Assembly (NCBI GenBank): GCA_964059195.1
Contig: CAXKWD010000003.1
Coordinates: 195,138,174 to 195,202,173 of the forward strand
Direction: 5' to 3'
Source of the DNA: Ectobius pallidus
Taxonomy: Eukaryota; Arthropoda; Insecta; Blattodea; Ectobiidae
Length of the DNA: 64,000 nucleotides
A program made the position numbers and the translations under genes. Under the pieces are notes generated by a model. The model saw nothing but the letters and a program-made list of their open reading frames with translations. It was not told the DNA's origin and searched no databases. Below, piece after piece: positions 22,530 to 32,495 of the stretch (within the stretch, counting starts at the first letter, position 1; every line of letters begins with the position of its first letter).

Positions 22530-22960
22530 GGTAAGTAAATAAGTATTCACGTTCACTTTTTTAAATTTATTGCAACAACAATACAAAATACAATAGAAAG
22601 ATTTTTTTTTTTATTATTTCAAAACCAGATGAAAATATGATGGCGTGAGATCGGGACTGTATGCAGGATGCTCTTAACACCTCAAAACCCAGTAGATGTG
22701 GATGGGCGCCCTGTTCTTTCCTCGTCCTTCACACTTGTCCGACCATTTTTTTATATTTTCAATCCATTCATACATGCTTCACCGTGGTAAAACCCCATAT
22801 TGTGTGGAAAGTTTTCGATAGGTGTCGGCTCCTGGTACACCTTCAGACAACATAAAACGAATCACTGCATGCTGTTCTTCTTTGGTGCAAACACTGAGCG
22901 GTGGAGCCATGTTTAATGTGCAACAGTGCAACCCCCATAACGCTCAACATTCCATAAGCA
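22530..22960 (-). pseudogene. Internally deleted mariner transposase
   Basis: The minus strand encodes a mariner N-terminus (MAPPLSVCTKEEQHAVIRF, EGVPGADTYRKLSTQYG) joined by a deletion to the C-terminal catalytic motif (EHPAYSPDLTPSYFHL), whose third Asp context is damaged. A TIR-like end ACGAGGGTAAGTAAATAAG lies at 22527. No matching right end was found. 22317-22526 and 22961-23090 show nothing else. Confidence 0.65.
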
Positions 22961-23089
22961 AAGACAAATGAACAGCATGACATGCATGAGCACAAGCAGT
23001 ACAGCCAACCTATAAAAGATAAACAAAAAGTGCAGATAATAAGATTAAAACTTTAAAACACTTAAGCACCACTTACGTCAAACATAAAA

Positions 23090-23500
23090 TGAGTAGGACA
23101 TGTTTCGGGAGACCTCCCATCCTCGGGTACTGGTCTACTGGCGTGTCGGACTCTCGGCTGCTGGTGATACCGCCCTGCGTACTGCTTCCCCCTCTCTCTT
23201 TCGGCCGGTAAGCTTGATGACCTCGCTGACAGGTGGGATGTCAGTGTTCATCACCATGTTACCATATTTTGTAATAAAATTTTTTTCCCATGTATTGAGG
23301 TCCATTGGATTGCTAACACGTTTCAGTAATGAAATGTCCTTTTTAATGTGATGGCTTTCGGTCCAACAGTGATATGCTACCGATGATTTATCAATCTCCC
23401 CATTTTTTACATTCCTGAGATGTTCCTCCATTCTAGTTTTTAAATTCCTCTTGGTTTGGCCGATATATGATTTGGGGCAACTTCTTCGTAATTTTTTACA
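23090..23500 (-). mobile_element. Penelope-like element, GIY-YIG fragment
   Basis: The minus strand reads CPKSYIGQTKRNLKTRMEEH and LRNVKNGEIDKSSVAYH, the second half of a Penelope GIY-YIG domain, followed by the usual tail up to ESPTRQ. The first half (GIY) is missing, so it is 5'-truncated. The downstream end holds the TGTTTCGGGAGACC segment common at Penelope 3' ends. Confidence 0.7.
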
Positions 23501-24087
23501 ATTTTACAATTTTAAAAAGTGCAGATACTTACTCTAGTACAATACAGGAACATTTATCATTATAAATGGTGATATATTTGAAACATTAATTACACAGCAT
23601 CCAGAAATCCAATCCATCTGCGAGATGTAACTGTAAAAATGTCCAACTCTTTTTCTTTTTATCTTGCTGTTGCTTCATAAATGAAATAAGTCAAGTAAAG
23701 CAGTATAACAAAATTGAAGTTCTCAACAATAGGATGGGTTCTCATTGCTCTTGTCTGTATGTTTCCCTTTGACAGTATAATAAGCGATCTCTGAGTTAGC
23801 CCAGGTAATGTAAGCAGTCAGCTGATAAAAGCACCATGTACATATTTTGACTGTAGTAATTGTTTGATCCTGTCCCTGAGATCCAAATTATCATCTTCTT
23901 TGATCCAGAATGATGCATGTGGCTACTAGATGTCATTTAGTATGCTTTCCATGAGGGTACCTTTATTTCAATTTCTTTGCGTTGATTATTTAATATTAGA
24001 TATAATTTTTGGCTCGGGTACATATCCTCATCTATGTACTATAGTAATTAGTATTGTTTTTTTCTCATATTCTTTTGTACCTTTCAG
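23501..24087. other. Featureless intron
   Basis: AT-rich intron sequence before exon D; nothing recognisable. Confidence 0.4.
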
Positions 24088-24236
24088 GTCGCTCAACATG
24101 TATGATCACTGAAATAGCCAGTACAATTAACTTTTATGGAATTCTTGACTTAAAAGAAGTCCTACGACTTGTGAAGGATCATGGCCCTGACTCGCTGGCC
24201 AATTGCAGGACAATGCGAATCATAAGCTACATCAGG
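24088..24236 (+). CDS. Host gene exon D
   Basis: Acceptor GTACCTTTCAG and donor ATCAGG|GTGAGT. In the phase left by exon C it reads GRSTCMITEIASTINFYGIL ... LRLVKDHGPDSLANCRTMRI ... SYIR and ends in phase 0, which fits exon E exactly. Short helical segments are likely. No known motif. Confidence 0.8.
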
Positions 24237-24780
24237 GTGAGTAAATAAGTTGTTGAGAGTTTGTCTAAGAATGAATAACAGTTTTAAGTCATGAGGGATT
24301 TGCCCTCTTTCAAACTTCATACTCTTTCCTGTACGCACTCATATATGTACAGATTCAAACTTCATTCTAGCATTCTGTTTTATTTTATAAGGTGTTTATT
24401 TACATAAATTCCAATGTTTCGGAGTCAATGCGAGACTCCATTGTCTGAATGGAGAATGTCCAAGGAGAATGAAGTGCTGGGACTAAATGGTGTACTTTTT
24501 AAACTGGGGCATCTAGGGGCATCTAGATTGGAGAGAAATATTGTTGGGAACCAACCAATCAGGAATTAGATGTGTACTGAATGAAATGACAGCCAGATAA
24601 ATGGTCAAATTAGTTGTGGATAACCAGTCAAAATGTGAATCCAAGGTTTTTTCCCCCCCTGTAGTTTAGTGAGGGAAAAAACAAAATATATGTGCATAGG
24701 AGGTATTCAACAAGATTTAACGTTAAATAATAAAGTGATTATAGAAACTAATATTGGGAAGAACACAGTGAAGTCATCAT

Positions 24781-25628
24781 ATATATTATTAAGGCTATAT
24801 TTCACACTTGAACTTCACTATTAAACATTTACCTAGGACTATGTAGTTTCAGTCACCCTTGTGATTATCCTCAGCTACATCTGAATTTTTGTTGGTAGCA
24901 CTGTCCCCTTGTACTACCAATCCTGACTGCTGGATGCCATCTCTTGGTGGTTGGATGTACCTTCTGATTAAGTTGTCTTCTGCTGGTATCTCGAAATTTA
25001 GTAATTTGTGTTTATTTATTTTTTTAATAAAAATTTTTTCCCAGACTGTTAATTCTTGGGGTGTTTCTATTGGCTTTTAGAAGCTTTACAGTTTGTTCTA
25101 TTTCATGATCATCTTCCCACAAGGACAGAGAACCAAACAACAAAAAATCAGGCATTTATGAAATAGAGTGTAAAGATTGTGATAAGGTTTATATTGGACA
25201 AACAAAAAGAGATATTGAAACCAGATACAAAGAACATTTCAGAAACATTAAATATGCACAGACAGATAAATCGGCAATAGCTGCTCATTTTTGGGAAGAT
25301 GATCATGAAATAGAACAAACTGTAAAGCTTCTAAAGCCAATAGAAACACCCCAAGAATTAACAGTCTGGGAAAAAATTGTTATTAAAAAAAATAAACACA
25401 AATTACTAAATTTCGAGATACCAGCAGAAGACAACTTAATCAGAAGGTACATCCAACCACCAAGAGATGGCATCCAGCAGTCAGGATTGGTAGTACAAGG
25501 GAACAGTGCTACCAACAAAAATTCAGATGTAGCTGAGAATAGTCACAAGGGTGACTGAAACTACGTAGTCCTAGGTAAATATTAAATAGTGAAGTTCAAG
25601 TGCGAAATATAGCCTTAATAATATAAAT
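24781..25628. mobile_element. Penelope-like element in inverted (fold-back) form
   Basis: Left arm 24781-25119 and right arm 25292-25628 are inverted copies (roughly 95 per cent by eye). The spacer and right arm encode, on the plus strand, a complete GIY-YIG domain (SGIYEIECKDCDKVYIGQTK, TRYKEHFRNIKYAQTDKS) and the tail to ...VAENSHKGD with a stop at about 25556. The left arm carries the same tail on the minus strand. Such inverted partial tandems are known for Penelope elements. The preceding 24360-24660 (AATGTTTCGGAGTC) may belong to the same family; 24660-24780 shows nothing. Confidence 0.78.
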
Positions 25629-25629
25629 A

Positions 25630-26225
25630 AAGTGATTATTAAAAAGACAGAACTACAAATATTTAGGCATAACGATTCATAAAGATGGTTAAATGGAAAA
25701 AGCAATTCAGAAAAGAAACACTTTGGGCAGAAAAGCGATATCCCTATTAAATGGAGTATTGTGGGACAGACATATCATGAGAAGGAAAAAACAGTATATT
25801 TATGATTCAATACGATTCAGAATTTTGGCCAGTTAAAAAGAGAGATGAAAGAAAATTATTAGCAACAGAAATGGAGCAAATAGAACTTCTAGGATGGAAA
25901 GAATTAGAAATGAAGAAATTCGGGAACAAATCAAAGTACATCACACTTTAATAGATGAAATTAAGGAAAAGCATCTCGTATGGTATGGTCATGTGAGAAG
26001 GATGGGGGAGGAGAGATTACCAAAGAAGATCTTCAGATGGAATCCTCCGGGCAGAAAGAAGAGAGGAAGACCAAAGAAGACATGGATTAATGGGATACAA
26101 GAAGACATGAAGGAGAAAAACATTCCTGAGAATCTATGGGAGGATAGAGAGGCTTGGACATTGAGAATACGAAAGATGTAGACATACATAAAAAAAAACG
26201 GATGAATGAATGAATGAATGAGTTT
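25630..26225 (+). mobile_element. LINE ORF2 3' end with GAAT tail
   Basis: RT thumb-like text (YKYLGITIHKDG, GRKAISLLNGVLWDRH) is broken by frameshifts. It is followed by an open frame 25894-26181 reading IREQIKVHHTLIDEIKEKHL, WYGHVRRMGEERLPKKIFRW and GRKKRGRPKKTWINGIQEDM, the standard C-terminus of a large group of animal LINEs. The element ends in (GAAT)n at 26203-26221. 5'-truncated. Confidence 0.75.
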
Positions 26226-26227
26226 AG

Positions 26228-27670
26228 TGAGGGGAATTAGGTGGAAATGCAGTTGGCTTGGTTGGTCCTGAGCAAATCAATAACATGGAACTAGGCAGGG
26301 CTTACTTGGATACCACTGTCTCTGTTCATGTAGTTGAGTTCCAGGTGGATCTCCACAGCTTCTCTCATCATTCTCTCTTTGCTCCTCACTTTGACCATTT
26401 TTCTACATCCAATCTCCATGTTATCTGGCCGTCATTTACTTCAGTCAATTCCCTCAAATCCAGATGTCTCTAGCCACCCCAGCACTTCATTTTCGTTGAC
26501 ACTTCATGTTAGGGAAACGGGGAGAAATTTTAAGACCAGGCTAAACGAACATGAAAGCGATTTTAAGTACAAGGTGGGGCAGATCAACTTGCTTATTTGA
26601 ATTTGGCGCCGTGAACCGATTGTTGCTCTGAGAAGGGTGGGGTTAGGCACATTCCAGAGGACGCGTCGTCCAGTTTTATCTGAGCTTGGCTTAGTTAGCG
26701 TCATGGAGTGGATGAAGCTGTAGCGTGCGTTCGCTGTCAAAGCATACTTTTCAAATGGACGCTCAATGATCGCCACGCAACGTGCATTCCGTAACCATTT
26801 CAATATTGCATCCCGTGGTCGTGTTCCTGGCCGGCAGTCGATTGGTTCGTGGGTAAACAACTTCAGGGAAACTAATGATGTGAAGGAAAAAAAAAGAAGC
26901 TTGACTTCCACGAACAGCAAGATCACCCCAAAACATTGACATGGTAAGGCTTTCTGTTTTGCGCTCTGCCCGTAAACATGCAGCTGCTGTTTGGGTTGTC
27001 TGCTCGTTCTGTGAGGCGAATCCTTCATGAAGAGCTGAAATTTCATCAGCAGGACGGTGCCACGGCACTCACAGCGCATGTGTCAATGACTGTTTTGCGG
27101 CATGACTTCCATCTCCTTGAGGGGCGATCTGCACTGGCCAGCACGGTCCCCTGATTTAGCCCCCTGCGACTATTTTTTATGGGGCTACCTAAAATTACTT
27201 GTTTACAACGATCGTCCTAGGACCCTGGCTCACCTGAAAAACAACATTCGTCAAACTATTGCCGACATACCCGTCGATAAGCTGGAAAAAGTTGAACGAA
27301 ACTTCCGAGTTCGACTAACGCAGTGTATTGAGAATAATGGACGCTATCTGCCTGATATCATTTTCAAAACTGTGTAAACATAAAATTTAAATGTTGTACT
27401 TGATGCTGTTCAAAGAATTAAACATATATCTGCATTACTTTTTTTAAAATTGAATTTCTAAATAAGCAAGTTCCTCTGCCCCACCCTGTACAACAAACCT
27501 GTGACTGGATTGAGCGAACACATGATTCAAAATAAAGATCACATTGGGGAAGTAAATATTGTGAAAGTAGAGTCTAACAAGGTCAAGCAAAAGGTATGCA
27601 AGGCATGGAATATTATTGGTAATCAACAAACTAGCATGAACAGATATGATGGGGATTTGAGTGGCTTAAT
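26228..27670 (+). mobile_element. Penelope-like GIY-YIG fragment split by a mariner-type element
   Basis: Before 26568 the plus strand reads HVRETGRNFKTRLNEHESDF. After 27490 it resumes with NKPVTGLSEHMIQNKDHIGE and ends at GDLSGLI with a stop near 27672. The two parts make one GIY-YIG-type region interrupted at a TA. The downstream stretch with ACCTGATGAACGCTCGAAGG (about 27875) looks like a Penelope 3' tail. Confidence 0.65.
26570..27488 (+). mobile_element. Tc1/mariner-superfamily element, internally deleted
   Basis: TIRs CAAGGTGGGGCAGATCAACT and (reverse complement) CAGGGTGGGGCAGAGGAACT, both followed by TGCTTATTT, lie between TA dinucleotides (26568-26569, 27489-27490). The interior keeps a transposase N-terminus (MIATQRAFRNHFNIASRGRV, GSWVNNFRETNDVKKK), then frameshifted middle pieces (RRILHEELKFH-like), and an open C-terminus 27102-27377 (LHWPARSPDLAPCDYFLWGY, NNGRYLPDIIFKTV). 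It lacks the segment between the N-terminal HTH and the last Asp motif, so it cannot encode a working transposase. Confidence 0.85.
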
Positions 27671-28215
27671 TTGATAAAAATGATGCATAAAAGTAAAACT
27701 GAGTTAAAATTTCCCTCGCCTCCCAAAACCTCAATGGAAATCATGGAATACAGTATCCCTAGTGAGTGGATAGATAAACATGCGAGATGTGCAATATTTT
27801 TTATCAATAGTAAAAAGCCGATGAGACATATGGATGCTACCTTTTCCAGGAGTACAGTTACTGGTTTGAGTACACCTGATGAACGCTCGAAGGTGGAGCT
27901 GAAATGTTGTGTTGTGTTTGAAGTTATTTTAATACATTCACTGTAAATAATTAAATAATTACTTTTAATGAATTTTAGATATAAACTTTAACACACTTAT
28001 AGCTTTTAGCCTGTAACGATGTGAAAAATCGAAAAAAGTTCAGTTTTAAATTTTTACCCATAGAAAACCCTTTAAAAGGGTGGATGCACTTTAAACTCTC
28101 TGCTCAGTTCCCATGACAACATTATGGTCTGCAGTGTTCACGCAGGGCTTTGGAAGTTGCAATCCACTTTTACAAATCATTAGACATGCTAGCGATAGAA
28201 ATAATTTCCATAAAC
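27671..28215. other. Intron without recognised gene
   Basis: Contains the probable Penelope tail noted above up to ~27950, then AT-rich sequence. Nothing else supported. Confidence 0.4.
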
Positions 28216-28345
28216 CGAGCGAGGTGTCCGAGATGGTAATGTCTTGGACTTGCATTCTGGAGGTCCCAGGTTCAAATCCCATAGCCGGCCAATTTGACAT
28301 TTGTTTTTTTTCATGTTTCTCCAGTTGTAATGGCAAATACCAAAT
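28216..28345 (+). mobile_element. tRNA-derived SINE head
   Basis: CCGAGCGAGGTGTCCGAGAT... with A-box-like GAGGTGTCCGAGATGG and B-box GGTTCAAATCCC (28270-28281), ending near a T-rich run. Target duplication not found. The body may extend further right, but 28346-28658 has no clear structure. Confidence 0.55.
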
Positions 28346-29447
28346 TGGATATTTACAATATACCATGATTCATCCTTGCTATTTCATCCTTTAATAACAG
28401 TTGAAATTTACTCCATAAAATGCACAACTAATGTTTACCCACTTCCAGACGAGCTAGAAACCTGAGATTTGGCAGACTTTTACCTTTTAGCTTGTAACCA
28501 ACAGTAAACTTCCAAAAAGTTTATTTTTTATTATTATTATTTTTTTAACCCTGAAAAAATCCTAAAGCCTTCCTATACTTTTTAAGTCTTTAGGCTATAA
28601 TTCAGTCTAAATACTGGACTCTTATCTCCGATGCGGTGTGAGTTAAAAAAAAAATATATGGGTGATTCTTCAAATACGAGAAAATTTGTGTTCCAAAGTG
28701 ATATTTCCCTTCAAATTCAACTTAAAAAAAATTAAAATAAAAGTTTGTTTCTACTACTTCCATACTACAACTATCACTTTGAAATGTCACTAACTTTAAA
28801 TTCTGATATTCCAAAATCAAATTTAATTCAATGAAATGTCATCCACATGCCCTGTCCCATACCCCGGTTTTGTATATTCTAATGCATTTTTCCACAAAAC
28901 AAAATGTTATTTCCTTTTCAACTTTTTTCCTGCCAATGAGTATGAATGTGTGAAGAATATTAACCCCTAAAAAATAAAATGAAATAAAATTGTCACCCCA
29001 CCTAATGAACATAAAGAATGTCCCAAGGGTTTTTGGTCATCCACATGACTGAAAAGAATGGAATTTTTTCTGCCAAAATGAGAAATTTGTATAACTGGCA
29101 ACAGTGTTACAAAGCCAACAGGGCAGCTTGTGGTTGAATTTTGCTAGCTTACAAACAGTTTGGGCTTAACAAAGGACTTTGCATCATTTTCAAGGAAAGC
29201 GTTTTTATTCCCCGTCATTAACATGACTTCTAGAAAGTAGGCAAAAAGTGAACATTAATTAAGTTTGATTATGCACTATGACAAACCTACCAATTCAAAG
29301 TACCTGACTAAAGGTTGAGCTTACAGAGGTTTAGAAATGGCTTGCTGAGACCACTTAAACTCCTTTTTTGTCATCCACATGCCTGATTTTTGTGTCATCC
29401 ACATGCCTCATGATGGGGTATGTGGATGACTCTCAAGTCATGTAGAT

Positions 29448-31931
29448 CAGGGATGGCCAACTGGCGGCCCGCGGTTATGTTTTATGCGGCCCCCGAACAA
29501 CTTTTTAAAAGTATTACGGTAGATATTTTTTAACAGAAATATAAAATACAAAATTTCCTACAAGAGTCCAGGTTAAGTTCAAATTGTATATAATTATGAC
29601 CTGATAATAAATTTTTTAACAACTAGCAAAATAAAGGTTTAATTACTTTAAGAGAATCAGTAGGAAGTATACTTTGAGTAGGCCTATAAGGCAAACACGC
29701 CAGTTTGATGTCGCACGGTGTGGCAACTACGCTTTCCGAAAAGACTGACTGCACGGTTTGGCAACTGCGCGTTCGGAACCAAACAAAACACTCAGTGACT
29801 CTGAGATACTAAGACTGTGCGCACGCGAGGCTAGCTACTGTCAAACTGCTGGTGCTTCATCACTGTGTTTAGTTTTAACTTACAAACCTAATTACGTTAT
29901 TTCACGATGGGTAAGAAAAGAAAAGTTTCAGAAGAAAACAGAGTGTTTCAAGACAAGTGGGAAACCGAGTATCTGTTTGTAAATAACAAGGACAATAAAC
30001 CCCAGTGTTTAGTGTGTTTGCTTGTACTGTCTGTCCATAAAGAATATAACCTCAATCGGCACTACACTCAGCACCATGCAGCTAAGTACAAAGATTACAC
30101 TGGACAAGCTAGGCTTACTATTGTATCTGACTTGAAGAAAAAGGTTAGTGCTCAAAAAAACCTACTTAATAAATCCACAACTTTGCAAAAAAATGCACTC
30201 TTAGCTTCTTATATTGTAAGTGCAGAGATAGCTAAAGCCAAAAAACCCTTCACTGATGGTGAGTTTGTAAAGAAATGCTGTATAGAAGTGGCTCAAGCTT
30301 TTGGTGAAGAAAAATTTAGTAATGAGTTTAAAAACGTCTCACTTTCAAAACAGACTGTCACTAGAAGAATTGAAGAAATAAGTAAACATGTTTCCAGTGT
30401 AATAAGTAATATTGTTTCTGAGTCTTCCTACTTTTCTCTAGCCTTGGATGAGTCCACTGATTTAACAGACACTGCTCAACTGTTAATTTTCATCAGAACA
30501 GTAGACAATAATTTCATGATAAATGAAGAATTACTGGCTCTAGAGTCACTGCATGGTCATACTAAAGGTCAACACATTTTTGATGCACTTATGAAAGCCC
30601 TCAACAGCTGTGAAGGAACAAAAAAGTTGTCAGCAATTGTAACAGATGGGGCCAAAGCTATGGTTGGCTCTCAACTAGGCCTAGTGGGCTTGTTAAGAAA
30701 GGCTGGTATCAGCTGTCCATCATTTCACTGTATTATACACCAGGAAGCTCTTTGTGGGAAAATGCTGGAAATGGAAGACACAATGAAAACAGTTATGAAA
30801 TGTGTCAACATGATCAAAGGAGGAAATAGGTCATTGACTCATAGAAAGTTCATGGCTTTTCTAACAGAACTCGAAGCAGAGTATGGAGACTTGACACTCT
30901 TCACAGAAGTACGCTGGCTAAGTAAAGGGAACTGCTTAAAACGATTCTTCGCTTTAAGAAAAGAGGTAGCTGAGTTTCTCAATGCACATATAAATACGCC
31001 TATCTCCAAAGAAGTTCAAGAAAAACTACTAGATTCTAAGTTTTTATGCAATATGGCTTTCTTAACCGACATAAGTCACCACATGAATGAACTTAACTTG
31101 AAATTGCAAGGTCGAAATCAAACAGTACCTCAGTTAGTTGGACACTTAGATGGATTTGTAAATAAACTTAAGGTTTTCATATCAAGCCTAGAAAAAGCTA
31201 ATCTAGTACATTTCCCATCGTGCAAAGAAATTATGGAAGAAATTCCAACCAGTGATTTCAGTTTTTGCATACCGAAATTGAATATGCTTTTGGAGTCATT
31301 CAATGAACGATTTTTGGATTTTAATGAACTGCGACCACATCTCTTCTTATTCAACAATCCCATGACATGTGACATTTCCCAGCAAGATGACGACCTACAG
31401 TTGGAGCTCTGTGATTTGCAAAGTGACCAAGTTTTCCAGAAAAGACCAGAAACTGGTGTCGAATTCTGGAGTAGGCTGCCTGAGGACAAATATCCCAAAC
31501 TACGTGATTTTGGTAAAAAAATTGTTTCAATGTTTGGAAGCACCTACATTTGTGAGAGCACTTTTTCCTCGATTAAATTTATAAAATCAACTCACCGTAA
31601 CAGACTTACAGACAACCATCTTCAAGATTTGCTTAAAGTGGCCACCACCTCGACAAGAATTGATTTTGACAAACTTGTGAACGATTGTGCCCGCCCTCAG
31701 TGTTCTCACTAGTGGTTTTTTTTTTCAGTAAAATTGTTGATTTTGTTCTGCTCAACTCTTGTATGATTAGTAGTATATATTATTTCAACATTAAAGTATG
31801 TTCAATATCCATAGCATTTGTTTATACATTAATTTATATAGCCTAAATTTCCCTTTAAGTTCTTGTGCGGCCCCTGCTTTTAGCGAAAGTATGGAAGTGG
31901 CCCTTTGGGCAAAAGAAGTTGGCCATCCCTG
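29448..31931 (+). mobile_element. Complete hAT transposon (Charlie/GTF2IRD2-like type)
   Basis: 2484 bp with ends CAGGGATGGCCAACTGG and (reverse complement) CAGGGATGGCCAACTTC, and a perfect 8-bp duplication ATGTAGAT (29440-29447, 31932-31939). It holds one uninterrupted transposase gene. All parts expected of an autonomous hAT are present, so it may be active or very recently so. Confidence 0.95.
29907..31712 (+). CDS. hAT transposase, intact
   Basis: 601 residues from ATG at 29907 (context ACGATGGGT) to TAG. It starts with a basic NLS-like MGKKRKV and a BED/C2H2-like finger (CLVC ... HYTQHH, about 32-58). The RNase H-like catalytic core has its first Asp in FSLALDESTDL (~175) and its second in AIVTDGAKAMVGS (~248), with CxxH-type FHCIIHQEALC after it. 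The C-terminal dimerisation region has FGSTYICESTFSSIK and NRLTDNHLQDLL. It resembles GTF2IRD2/EPM2AIP1-like hAT proteins of animals. It cuts and pastes the element via the TIRs. No frameshift or stop is seen, unlike other hATs in the window. Confidence 0.93.
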   Translation: MGKKRKVSEENRVFQDKWETEYLFVNNKDNKPQCLVCLLVLSVHKEYNLNRHYTQHHAAKYKDYTGQARLTIVSDLKKKVSAQKNLLNKSTTLQKNALLASYIVSAEIAKAKKPFTDGEFVKKCCIEVAQAFGEEKFSNEFKNVSLSKQTVTRRIEEISKHVSSVISNIVSESSYFSLALDESTDLTDTAQLLIFIRTVDNNFMINEELLALESLHGHTKGQHIFDALMKALNSCEGTKKLSAIVTDGAKAMVGSQLGLVGLLRKAGISCPSFHCIIHQEALCGKMLEMEDTMKTVMKCVNMIKGGNRSLTHRKFMAFLTELEAEYGDLTLFTEVRWLSKGNCLKRFFALRKEVAEFLNAHINTPISKEVQEKLLDSKFLCNMAFLTDISHHMNELNLKLQGRNQTVPQLVGHLDGFVNKLKVFISSLEKANLVHFPSCKEIMEEIPTSDFSFCIPKLNMLLESFNERFLDFNELRPHLFLFNNPMTCDISQQDDDLQLELCDLQSDQVFQKRPETGVEFWSRLPEDKYPKLRDFGKKIVSMFGSTYICESTFSSIKFIKSTHRNRLTDNHLQDLLKVATTSTRIDFDKLVNDCARPQCSH

Positions 31932-32495
31932 ATGTAGATGATAAATGTAGGGTACTATTGTGTTTATGGTGTCTGTGACCTGTACTTAAAATCTTAAAAC
32001 TGATTAAATGAATTTCTGCTTGATTCCCCCCCCCCCCCCCAAAACCATAAAAACACAGTCTAGTTAAAATTACATTAATTCCGGAGTATGTACACAAATA
32101 TGCAAATTTGGTGCAAAATCAACTGAAGCACACTGAGAAAAATATGAAATCACATGAAGGAAAGCAGATTGTTGCCAAAATTAGTCATTAATGTGGCCTT
32201 CTGCCATCCACATGTACACGGATGTCATTCACATGGCTTTAAAAGAATTAAAATAAATAAAAATATAAACATTTAAGCTCTGCTGGTGTCATATTATAAT
32301 CAAGTAACCCCTTAAGTATTTTTGTAATTTTTTTGAGATTTTTTGAACAAAGTAAAAAAACTGGAATTTACACACTCCAAATTTTTCCGTATTTGAAGAA
32401 TCACCCATATATGTTTTCCTGAGAACCTCATGGGAGTTTGGGCGTGGAACACCCATTGAGTGAAGCGAGTTGTAACATACAGCCATCTGTCCAGG

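Larger units (their letters stand above)
28659..32407. mobile_element. DNA transposon with repeated GTCATCCACATG motif, carrying a nested hAT
   Basis: Inverted ends TGGGTGATTCTTCAAATACG (28659) and its reverse complement (ending 32407) are flanked by TATA on both sides. Without the nested hAT (29448-31931 plus one duplication) it is ~1257 bp and non-coding. The 12-mer GTCATCCACATG or a one-mismatch form occurs at 28838, 29036, 29370, 29394, 29419 (inverted), 32203 and 32224, which suggests binding sites. A run of C at ~32027-32040. I cannot assign the superfamily. Confidence 0.65.

Noticed and set aside
24889..25080. Mirrored small hydrophobic protein at 24889 (plus) and 25303 (minus)
   Set aside because: Antisense shadow of the Penelope tail in the two inverted arms.
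26504..27079. 191-codon minus-strand frame
   Set aside because: Opposite strand of the deleted mariner-type element; no known domain and no support.
29758..29982. Small upstream frame before the hAT transposase
   Set aside because: Overlaps the true start out of frame; probably untranslated leader.
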